The notes under the pieces were generated by a model that was given only the letters and a program-made list of their open reading frames with translations, did not search any database and had not been told where the DNA came from. Position numbers and translations under genes: made by a program. A stretch of 64,000 bases of DNA from Zoroaster sp. YZ-2022 (Eukaryota > Echinodermata > Asteroidea > Forcipulatida > Zoroasteridae): contig CM055817.1 in the NCBI GenBank assembly GCA_029582265.1, forward strand, positions 59,707,152-59,771,151, in the 5' to 3' direction. Numbering within the stretch: position 1 is the stretch's first letter; each line of letters opens with the position of its first letter. Shown here in pieces: positions 46,972 to 56,037 of this stretch.

Positions 46972-49344
46972 ATATGCGAACAATGTTGGAGATATGAGGT
47001 TTTAAAGTCATTGTCGAGTCAAATATAACACCCAAATTACGTGCTTGTGATGAGGGGGTTATCTGCGAGTCACCAATTGTAATAAATGGAAGAGAAACAT
47101 TAGATAATTGCTGACGTGATCCAAATAGAACAAATTCTGTCTTTTCGTCATTCAATTTCAAGACGTTTTGCGTCATCCAACTTCGAATCTCTTGAATACA
47201 TTTCTCCAGCGTTGTAATACACGAGTCGGCAGGTTCTTGAGAAGATTTAAAAGTAATGTAAAGCTGCGTCTCATCAGCGCAGACATGATAATTTAAATTA
47301 TACTTCAAAATGATATCACGAACTGGAAAGGTATAAACAGTAAACCACTGTGGGCCGAGCATGGAGCCTTGGGGTACAGAACTAGTCGTCAAGAATAACA
47401 GGCTCGGAGATAGCGTTACCAATACAAACATGTTGAGGCCAATCCAGGACTGTGTCATGTATTCCAAGATGAGATTGAAGGTGGGAGAGAAGGATTTTGT
47501 GATCGACGCTGCGTCAAAAGCGGCGCTAAAGTCTAACAAAACTAATGCAGCGATTTGTCCATCATCCATGGCAAATACAATGACGCGGAGAAGAGCAGTT
47601 CCTTTCCATAGAAATGGTTTATAGGCTGATTGAAATGTGTCCGACAGGTTATTAGCACGAACATGGTCAGAGATCCGTGATGAAACAACTCGCTCGATTA
47701 TTTTTAAGGTACTTTAAATTCGCTACTGGTCGGTAATTCTTAAAAACTTCCTTGTCCAAATTGGGTTTCTTCAGGAGTGGTTTAACATGAGCAACCTTCT
47801 GGCTATCAGGGAAACAACCAGAAGAAAGAGATCTGTTTACAATAATTGTGATATACTTAGCAAACACATCAATATTTTGTTTTATTAGCGAGTTGGTACT
47901 GGATCAAGTTTACATGATTTTTGATGGCGATTTCATGATGGAGTTCTTGATCTCCGCTAACACTAGTAGGCTCAAACATAGACAGTCTACAATATGGATC
48001 CTTGCGTGGTGGTGTTTGTGATAGAATGGCAGGTCCTGGGGGAAAAGAACGATGGATATTCTCAATTTTTGTGACAAAAAAGTTTGAAAATGCATTTTCA
48101 AGGTCTTGTTCGGAGTGTGTAGATGGAAGCACTGGAGTTTTGGGTTTATGAAGCAGCTTTTCAACAATGTTAAAGAGTTTTTTTTCCTGATCACCAGAGC
48201 TCTCTTCCACAAGAGATGAGTAGTGAGCTATTTTTGCCTGGTTAATCATGTTCTTCACAATATCACGTTGGTTACAGTATTCTTGCCGATGTACTCGGGT
48301 TTCCTATTGTCACGCCATTTTCGCTCAAGTTGACGGGATTTTCCTTAGCTTTGAATATCATCATTGAACCAGGGGATTCAGATTGTGGTTTAACAGTTCG
48401 AGTTTTTGCGGAGCACGATCGTCTAAGATGTTACAGACAGTAGATTCAAATAGATTGACACAGAATCCAGCTCACCATCTTCAAGGTTTACATTTCCAGT
48501 TGAGATTCAATATCATGACATAAATCTTGGATATTTACATTTTTTCAATGGCGAGCAGTTACAGAAGTGGTAGGTATTGGAGGTTTTTTAAGATTCATAT
48601 CTGCCATGATTGTATAATGATCAGATAAGCCGGGATGGATAGTTATTTGAGATGAGAGGTGAAGTATTTTCACGCGTTATCATGAGGTCAAGACAGTGAC
48701 CATATCGACGAGTGGGTGCTGTGATGTGCTGGATAAGTCCATGAGCAGAGAGCAGATCTTTAAACTGATTTGCGTAATTGTTTGAAGTGATGTTCATACG
48801 AATGTTAAATCGCTGGTTAAAATAATGTCAGATTGGTGCAAGAGATAATTCACAATTAATTTCTCAAATTCCTGGCCTCATTCGATAGATCGTGTCAAAC
48901 CGTGTCTACGAAGTTTCATGAAGAATACAGAAAATACAAAGAGGGGCCACAATGAGCCCCCTCACCCAGGTCTAAAAGCGAAAAGATGCAAAGACTTGAT
49001 AGGGTTAAAACGTCAACTGTTTTTATGATTCATTTTAGTCAGAATAAAGAATGTCAAATTATGACATAACAGCATAAATTATAATATCTACATGCAGTGC
49101 GTCGAAAGTCGGTTGGCCTAGTCCCGGCCTCCCTACTGCAGCACACAAGAAGTTCTTTCATCGCTAAGGTAGGTTGTTTTTCTTTTCTTCCATACAAGTG
49201 TATGGAAACAAGTTGAGGGTGGTCTAATATAGGCTGGCACTTAAACGTGCCCAGAATTAGTGTTATGATAAATGCCTTGAGTCAGGGAATCTGACAAATA
49301 TGGCAACATGGTTAAGACATATAGTTTTCTGTTTCTTAATACAG

Positions 49345-49462
49345 ATCGGCGGTGCCCCAATGAATGTAGTGCCAATACGACGATAACAGCGATCTAAATG
49401 TGATTTGTAAGAACAGTTGGAATGAGATAACTGTTAAAAACATCGAAGATCACGAAGAGGCT
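49345..49462 (+). CDS. LRR N-terminal cap exon, one frame break
   Basis: Acceptor TTAATACAG (phase 1), donor CT|GTAAGA. DRRCPNECSANTT is the CP-x-EC start of an LRR N-terminal cap. After a stop in that frame at about 49396, the next frame continues DLNVICKNSWNEITVKNI, which completes the cap. One missing base near 49390 would give 119 bp and a phase-0 end. It follows the LDLa array, as in GRL101 and relaxin receptors. Confidence 0.55.
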
Positions 49463-49935
49463 GTAAGATACAACAATATTTATTTATTGTGGAGTAATAA
49501 AGATAAAGTTATTAAACTTACGTCATGTATGGTATTTTAAGTCGATTCGATTTTTCAGTTCACATACTCGTCTCGAAAACCCAAATAATGACTTATTGTT
49601 GGTCAAACTTTTCAAAAAGTAACGTTTTTTTCTGACACCTTCAAGAAAACTAGCATTTAAACATTTGTAGCCAGCGACATCTTAAACTTAAACAGCAATA
49701 CTGTTTTTCAAAATTTATTTAAATTTATTCGCTAGATAAATGTCATTTCTCATCCTGTATGTATGCCTGTAATCTTAGACATTGAACACAATATTGCTTT
49801 TATAAATACTAATTTCAAATAAATATTGAAATTGTCATCCGTTAAAGCCTCAATGGTGAATCGATTTCAATATAAATTCAAGCGTATGAGTCTTCATCAT
49901 AATGATATTGTTGTCAATGCTTAGTAAACTTTCAG

Positions 49936-50000
49936 GATCAGGAGCAAATATCGGTTGTCTCAATGCTGGTCTATTCAAAGTTCCTGTTACTTAATGCACT
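49936..50000 (+). CDS. LRR-like exon before the gap
   Basis: Acceptor ACTTTCAG, donor CT|GTAAGT, 65 bp. In the phase-0 frame it reads DQEQISVVSMLVYSKFLLLN and ends in a split Leu codon, phase 2, the usual intron position of LRR exons in LGR receptors. The N-I-x-x-I spacing is only approximate. The sequence stops at the gap 12 bases later. Confidence 0.4.
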
Positions 50001-50012
50001 GTAAGTTTATAT

Positions 50013-50512
50013 NNNNNNNNNNNNNNNNNNNNNNNNNNNNNNNNNNNNNNNNNNNNNNNNNNNNNNNNNNNNNNNNNNNNNNNNNNNNNNNNNNNNNNNN
50101 NNNNNNNNNNNNNNNNNNNNNNNNNNNNNNNNNNNNNNNNNNNNNNNNNNNNNNNNNNNNNNNNNNNNNNNNNNNNNNNNNNNNNNNNNNNNNNNNNNNN
50201 NNNNNNNNNNNNNNNNNNNNNNNNNNNNNNNNNNNNNNNNNNNNNNNNNNNNNNNNNNNNNNNNNNNNNNNNNNNNNNNNNNNNNNNNNNNNNNNNNNNN
50301 NNNNNNNNNNNNNNNNNNNNNNNNNNNNNNNNNNNNNNNNNNNNNNNNNNNNNNNNNNNNNNNNNNNNNNNNNNNNNNNNNNNNNNNNNNNNNNNNNNNN
50401 NNNNNNNNNNNNNNNNNNNNNNNNNNNNNNNNNNNNNNNNNNNNNNNNNNNNNNNNNNNNNNNNNNNNNNNNNNNNNNNNNNNNNNNNNNNNNNNNNNNN
50501 NNNNNNNNNNNN
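50013..50512. other. Assembly gap, exactly 500 N
   Basis: A run of exactly 500 N is the usual placeholder for a gap of unknown size. The rest of the LRR and transmembrane region of the receptor may lie here or beyond. Confidence 0.95.
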
Positions 50513-51665
50513 TTCCAAAATGGACTCAATAAAACGACATTTTATAAGTTTAGCTCATATAGCTACACAGAGCTTCCTGAATGCAAACGCGGGCCCTGGA
50601 CCCCACGCAGTGAGCTAGCTTCGCTCGCTGGCTCGCTGGCTTGGATTTGGCCCCCCACTTTCAAAATCATTCCGCCGCCGTTGGACAGAATAGTATTAAT
50701 TTGACCCCTTGCCAGAATGTAAATAATTATTAATTCCAGCAATGGAGCTTCTTGGAACACTAGTCTGGCTTGATGACTATGTCAGTAATAACACAATAAA
50801 TTCAACTGTTGATATAAATCATATGATACAATCAAAATGCTACAAGCAAGCCAGTTACCAAGGGCAACCATTACATCAATTGATAAACAGAAGACCTTAC
50901 AATAAAAGAAATATCAAAATTGAATGATAAACAGTATCAATCATAATGATACAACAAAACACTACGGTAAGCCCTTTTGCAATACAAATATTTGGGTTGA
51001 ATTTGATATACAAATGTGCACAATAAATGTACCAATGCACAAAATGCCATGCCATTCTCCCATATAAACAGTTTTCATGTTTAAAATGTTTTCCATTCAG
51101 TCCTTAATGTTGCCCTTTTTCAAGTTGATTGATAACGATATACAAAATGGATTTTGTACAAAAAGGGGTTCACTATAAACAAAATGTACCAAACATCTCT
51201 TATAAATATTAATTATTTTATTTGATAATCACAAAGAACATGTCAATGCCCACACGTAATTTCTGTTAAGGCAAATTTGGCCAATTAATTAGTGTCTAAT
51301 TAAATCGTGTTTCAAGGGACAAATTGTCATATCATTCTACACTTTTTCACGGATTTGTTGTTTTTTGTACAAAAAGGAGTTCAGTATAAACAAAATGTAT
51401 CAAACATCTCTGATAAATATAATTTTTTTATTTGATAATCATAACGAACATGTCAATGCCCACAATTGTGGGCAGTGTTTAAAGTGACACTTACTTTCCG
51501 TAAAATTTTTCTCTCCGGAATTAATTGTTTTCATTATTGTAATTTGATACTGTAAGTAATCAAGGTAGGCAAATAAGGCCCATTAGTTAGTGTCTAATTA
51601 AACTGTGTTTAAAGGGAAACATTTTTGAATTTGTCTACACTTTTTCAGGTCTTTTGTACTTTTTA
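50513..51665 (+). repeat. Family A copy A5 with two tandem 220-bp units
   Basis: It starts inside family A at TTCCAAAATGGACTCAATAA. From about 51150 a segment beginning TTTGTACAAAAAGG and ending in TGTCAATGCCCACA is present twice in tandem (51150 and 51365), with single copies at 7060, 16175 and 56965. Confidence 0.7.
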
Positions 51666-51695
51666 TCATGAAGCGCCGAAGACACTTCACGCAGC

Positions 51696-51726
51696 ATAAA
51701 CGAGACGTTGACGTCTCGTTTATATT
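51696..51726. mobile_element. 28-bp hairpin with 10-bp near-perfect flanking repeats
   Basis: Stem ATAAACGAGACGT, loop TG, stem ACGTCTCGTTTAT (51696-51723) plus ATT. Flanks are TTCACGCAGC (51686-51695) and TTCACGTAGC (51727-51736). It is of the same size class as the hairpins at 14214, 17183 and 33146, but with a different stem. Confidence 0.5.
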
Positions 51727-51736
51727 TTCACGTAGC

Positions 51737-51789
51737 GGTGGGTTCCTCGACGTCTGTCAAGACGTTGAGGAAGGAGAAAAGGGTGGGTT
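51737..51789. other. Second hairpin with 8-bp flanking repeats
   Basis: TTCCTC-G-ACGTCT, loop GTCA, AGACGT-T-GAGGAA (51743-51772; one mismatched pair). GGTGGGTT occurs at 51737-51744 and 51782-51789. The left repeat overlaps the stem by two bases and a ten-base tail separates the right one, so the insertion reading is weaker here. Confidence 0.35.
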
Positions 51790-51907
51790 GACCATGCAGT
51801 GGGTTATTGTATTTATGAATTTATTTATTTATTTTTAATATCCCGCGTCTATTTTCCCCGCAATCTCGGTGTGGGTCTGATCGTCCATTATATGACTAGG
51901 CATAAAT

Positions 51908-52037
51908 CAAGCTCCCATCCGAGACGACGAGTCCTAACACGACTGTGACGTCACCCTTTGTTCTCGTTATCACAAGTTCCCATCCGAGACGACGAGTCCT
52001 AACACGACCGTGACGTCACCCTTTGTTCTCGTTATCG
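51908..52037 (+). promoter_or_regulatory. Tandem 65-bp repeat, each with a CRE octamer, upstream of the WW-PC4 gene
   Basis: CAAGCTCCCATCCGAGACGA begins at 51908 and again, as CAAGTTCCC..., at 51973. Each copy carries TGACGTCA (51946-51953 and 52011-52018), the palindromic site bound by CREB/ATF-type bZIP factors, in GTGACGTCACCC context. They lie about 245-315 bp before the ATG. Regulation by such factors is inference. Confidence 0.6.
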
Positions 52038-52171
52038 AACATGTAAGGACAAGTTAGCCTTGTTTACTGTGTTCTGATTGGTTGAACATCGAAGCATAAC
52101 TCACTCCGATTGGTTGGTTAAATTGCTTGCACCGTAACTCGCTGTATATCAGCACCGTGGTTGCGATACTG

Positions 52172-52177
52172 TATAAG
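52172..52177 (+). promoter_or_regulatory. Possible TATA box
   Basis: TATAAG in GATACTGTATAAGTTGG, 90 bp before the ATG at 52262 and downstream of the paired CRE sites. The spacing suits a short 5' leader. Confidence 0.45.
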
Positions 52178-52261
52178 TTGGATTTCTGAATTCGATTTTA
52201 TTACCCACGCTGACATAATAAATTGAAGCAACAAATTTGTTATCTCAGACACGTAGACACG

Positions 52262-52903
52262 ATGGCTGCACTTCCCAAGCTGAATATTGAGTTAGCTCAG
52301 GCATATAACTCGGCACGATCATCATCCCCACCACCATCAGTGGAAGAGGGAGTTGAAACCGACAACACTCGTGATATTTCTCGCGATATGTTTGTAGCTG
52401 GTTGGCGTGAAGCAATGAGTTCAAAGGGAATGGTGTACTATTTCAACGTTTACACGCGAGATAGTGTGTGGACCCTCCAGGATGCGACTACCCATCAGCG
52501 TGAGCAGAAGATGTTGCCCGAAAACGGCCCGTCTGGTGTGATGGCAGCTGCCATGGCCGAGTTGAGATATGCGCCCAACACTGCCCCAGATCCACCCATG
52601 CTACCCATGAAGAACGTGAAGGGAAAACGAATGAGCCAGAAACGTAAATTCGAACCTGACCCAGACCAGGAGGCGAATGAGAGGAAAGCGATCAAATTCG
52701 CCATCGGAGGTGAGCGTTTCGCCACTGTGAAATTGTTCAAGGGTCGCCCGTACGTTAATATCAGAGAGTATTACTGGAACGAAATCCGTAGTAAAATGTT
52801 GGCCGGAAAGAAGGGGTTGAACCTCAATGTCGAACAGTGGAATCAGCTGGTGAGCTACACTACCGACATCAATAATGCACTGAGCGAGATAACAAACTCT
52901 TAA
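52262..52903 (+). CDS. Intronless WW-PC4 domain protein, 213 aa
   Basis: The ATG at 52262 sits in a fair context (ACACGATGG) and the frame is open to TAA at 52901. Residues about 45-76 form a WW domain: GWREAMSSKGMVYYFNVYTR, then DSVWTL, with the two spaced Trp and the central Tyr pair. A Pro-rich linker (TAPDPPMLPM) and a basic stretch (KGKRMSQKRKF) follow. The C-terminus is a PC4/p15 coactivator domain: KFAIGGERFATVKLFKGRPY, VNIREYYW, GKKGLNLNVEQWNQL. PC4 domains bind single-stranded DNA and dimerise; WW domains bind Pro-rich or phospho-Ser/Pro peptides such as the RNA polymerase II tail. A nuclear DNA-binding or transcription role is inferred. No poly-A tract or target duplication marks it as a retrocopy; a mobile-element or multicopy-gene origin remains possible because it is embedded in family A repeats. 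Confidence 0.85.
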   Translation: MAALPKLNIELAQAYNSARSSSPPPSVEEGVETDNTRDISRDMFVAGWREAMSSKGMVYYFNVYTRDSVWTLQDATTHQREQKMLPENGPSGVMAAAMAELRYAPNTAPDPPMLPMKNVKGKRMSQKRKFEPDPDQEANERKAIKFAIGGERFATVKLFKGRPYVNIREYYWNEIRSKMLAGKKGLNLNVEQWNQLVSYTTDINNALSEITNS

Positions 52904-55680
52904 CTTTTACCATCATGTTTTCGCTCTAGACGGTGACGTTACGAGATGTAGACCACGAGTCAGGCTTCTTATCAAGAAATATAGAAACACAGTCTTGAAC
53001 TAAGACTAGGTTGCTGCGCGCGTGGACCTTGACTAAAGGCTACATTTATCCAAGCACGGAGCCCAGGTTCCATATCCTTATTTATTGATTACCAAGTAAA
53101 CACCTTAGCCAGCATGATACCTCTAGTAAACCTTTTGTTTGGATACCAAGTAAACACCTTAGCCAGCATGATACCTCTAGTAAACCTTTTGTTTGGATAC
53201 CAAGTACAATTTGCATATTTGATTTTTTAATTCAAGTTTTGATGCCCTTTTTCCTTTCTTTTCTAAATATGGATACTTAATGGAGACTATTTTCTACAAG
53301 GTATGTGGAAGGGGTTGTGGGGTTGTGAACGTATCACCAAGTTATGTTTCCTTATTCTATACCATTGGAAAATGTTCCCACTCCCCAAAAATAATAATTA
53401 TAATAATGAAATAAATAAATTCGAGTTCCACTTTTTTAAGTGTAAAGTTTGTAGCTTCTAAAAAATATTCTTGAATAAAGTTAACTGTACATAATTATTT
53501 CTCAATCATCAGCAGATAATAAACATAGGCGTACGAGTCAGGGGGCAGGGGGGAAACTTCCCACAAATTCGGGCAAAACAGTGGGTAAAATTCAGTCAAA
53601 GCAAGAAGAAGAAAAAATGGACAAAGAAAGTTTAAAATTTCGGGCAAATCAACCCTTCTGCGCCCTTAACCAAAGAGTCCCCATACGCCCATGCTGATAA
53701 ATGTCAAATATTCAAGTTTGTAAGACATGTTTCTTTATTGTCATGCATCTTAAATAGGCTTGGGTGTTTTTTCGGTATCTGAGAAGTCACCGGAATGTAT
53801 TTTTGAATAAAAAATCCCGAAGGATTTTTACTTTACCAAAATACTACCAAATTCTGTTTTTAAAAGAACACCACGTTTCTTTCATCTCCAGCTAAAGTCT
53901 GTATAAAAATTATATTTCGAACTATTTTTTTTCATAAAAAATCATAATTTAGTGAGTGCCAGATTAAGACATTTCGCCGCCCAGAGCGGGGCAATATATC
54001 ATGACAATCGAGGCTTATTTTCACTGGTCCGCAGTCACTGAGAAACTAAAGGGTTTCCGTTACGATCCTGCAAGCCCCGATTTCGAGTCAAATAATTGGT
54101 ATAGTCATGACGCCGTCCTGCCAGCCAGCCAGCCGGTGAGGCTGTGCTGTCGCCCTGCCGGTCATAGAGGTTGCGTTGCTGGCAGGCAGGTTACTGAGCT
54201 ATGACTAATAGTGACGGCACGCCGGCCCACGTTATGTTTTGTTCATTGTTTTGAATTAGATGGAATAATTGTTTTAATTATTATTAATTTTGTGTGTGTA
54301 TAAAGTTCACGTTATGCCCTCTGCTAACAAGCAGTAACAAGGTTTTTCGATTTGTTTTTATAGGCCTATTCTTAAAAATGAAATTCACTGTAAAACCGAA
54401 AACCGTGTTTTTTCGCGACTGAAAGCCTATAACGACTGGCGAAAATTGTCAACATTTATGAACTAGACTCTTCGTATATTGGCCCTAGTTTATATAGGCT
54501 ACATATTTCATGCTTCAAATATGTGACAACAGTGCAAAAAGGATGTTCAAGGTGATCGCAATAAACACGAGACTTTCCATCGGCCGGTACCTCGACGGAC
54601 ATCGTCGTCAAGCCATCGGCGGCGGAAGCCGGGGTGGGGGAGGGTGGAATAGGGTGGCACTTTCCCTCACTTCAGAAAAAGTCCTGATTTGCCTCCACTT
54701 TTGAATCAAAATAATATTTACATGAATTATTGAGTATTTTTACCAGTGGAGTTATGATTCTCTAAAACTAAATAATTTTTTTTGTAAAACTGGGCCAAGA
54801 TTTCCTAAAATGTTTAATGATGTTCCCAACACTATTTTAAAAAGATTTGAAATTTCTCCAAATTTGAGGTGGGTCTGGGGGACAGCAAGACACGCCAACG
54901 TTCAGGGGCGGTCATTGAAATTTAGAACCACCCTTCAAAATGTACACTTTAATTCTCCCCGCAAAAGGAAAATTTACCAATTTTTATCAATTTAAAAATT
55001 TATCAATTTAAGAGGCTTTTTTTATTTTTTATTTTTTAAAAATAAAATTTAGCCATAGTTATTTATGCATAGATTTTCAACAGTTCACAATAATGTGTAT
55101 TCATGCTGTGTTTGCATCTGATTCCATTCCCCAATATTCACGATATATTTTAGCCAAAACACTCCCAATTCAGTATTCATTTTGGAGACATTCTGGTCGT
55201 TCTTTAAAAAAAAAAAAAAAAGCTATTTTTTTTATCAAAAGATCATTTTCCAAAATGGACTCAATAAAATTACATTTTATAAGTTTAGGTCATAGCTCAC
55301 TAATACTAGCTCACTACCCAGAGCTTCCTGAATGCAAACGCGGGACCCGGACCCCACGCAGTGACGTCGCTTCGGTCGCTGGCTCGCTGGCTTGGATTTG
55401 GCCCCCACTTTCAAAATCATTCCGCCGCCGTTGGACATAATAGTATAAATTTGGCCCCTTGCCAGTACAGAATGTAAATCATTTTTAATTCCACTAATGG
55501 AGCTTCTTGGAACACTAGTCTGGCTTGATGACTACGCCAGTAATAAAACAATCAATTCAACTGTTGATATAAATCATATGATACAATCAAAATGCTACAA
55601 GCGAGCCAGTTACCAAGGGCAACCATTACATCAATTGATAAACAGAAGACCTTACAATAAAAGAGATATCAAAATTGAAT

Positions 55681-56037
55681 AATAATAATAATAATGTGTG
55701 GACTTATATAGCGCACGTATCCACCAACTGAGTGGTGCTCAAGGCGCATTGTATTATTACCCCTGCTCATAAGGCTCATAAATCATTCCTGAAACCATCT
55801 CAGCTCACTGGGGAGTATACAGCTCAATTGCTGCCATTACAGCGCATATGGGGCTAATCAACCAACTCTGCCCTCACAGGTACCCATTTAACCCCTGGGT
55901 GGAGAGAAGCAATTATGGTTAAGTGTCTTGCTCAAGGACACAAGTGTCACGGCCGGGATTCGAACCCACATTCTGCTGCTAACACCAGAACTTGAGTCCG
56001 GTAAGCTAGACCGCTCGGCCACGACACTCCACTTCAC
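55681..56037 (-). mobile_element. tRNA-Leu-like SINE with CR1/L2-type tail, 357 bp
   Basis: Minus strand: GTCGTGGCCGAGCGGTCTAG (A box), a long-variable-arm body, GTGGGTTCGAATCCCGGCC (B box), a conserved middle (TTGAGCAAGACACTTAACC, AATGGGTACCTG) and a tail CGCCTTGAGCACC ... GCGCTATATAAGTCC ending in (ATT)n. TGAAT flanks it at 55676-55680 and 56038-56042, and the uninterrupted sequence occurs at 50919 and 20078, so the insertion is clean. Confidence 0.85.

Larger units (their letters stand above)
43925..48960 (-). mobile_element. CR1/L2-like LINE, split by a piggyBac element
   Basis: Minus strand, 5' to 3': degenerate endonuclease traces about 48960-48260; linker 48258-47869; RT fingers at 47867-47667 (LLKKPNLDKEVFKNYRPVAN); RT palm at 47569-46972 with LVLLDFSAAFDAAS, VPQGSMLGP and CADETQLYITF, where the usual YADD has become CADE; then the piggyBac insertion; then FHIRNISRIRKYL at about 44530 and the conserved C-terminus FSVAAPRLWNHLSTKL (44256-44056). 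The 3' tail ends in a trinucleotide tract. Several frame breaks and the CADE change make it inactive. It sits in the intron between the last LDLa and the LRR cap exon. Confidence 0.85.
285..50000 (+). other. Gene locus: CUB/LDLa/LRR mosaic receptor (GRL101/LGR-like), 3' end missing
   Basis: Sequence: a signal-peptide exon (two alternatives) is followed by eight CUB-type and twelve LDLa-type units, then an LRR N-terminal cap and one LRR-like exon, all on the + strand with consistent splice phases. Family knowledge: Lymnaea GRL101 and the relaxin receptors (type C LGRs) join LDLa modules to LRRs and a seven-helix domain; CUB modules are common ligand-binding beta-sandwiches in extracellular proteins. 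Inference: a cell-surface or secreted receptor of this class. The transmembrane part is not seen, because the locus runs into a 500-N gap at 50013 and only repeats follow. Retroelements fill the introns at 32.3-36.2, 38.3-39.5 and 43.9-49 kb. Individual exons are listed separately. A purely secreted CUB/LDLa protein is the alternative if the LRR exons belong elsewhere. Confidence 0.6.

Noticed and set aside
49955..50704. Long open frames across the gap
   Set aside because: They consist almost entirely of N.
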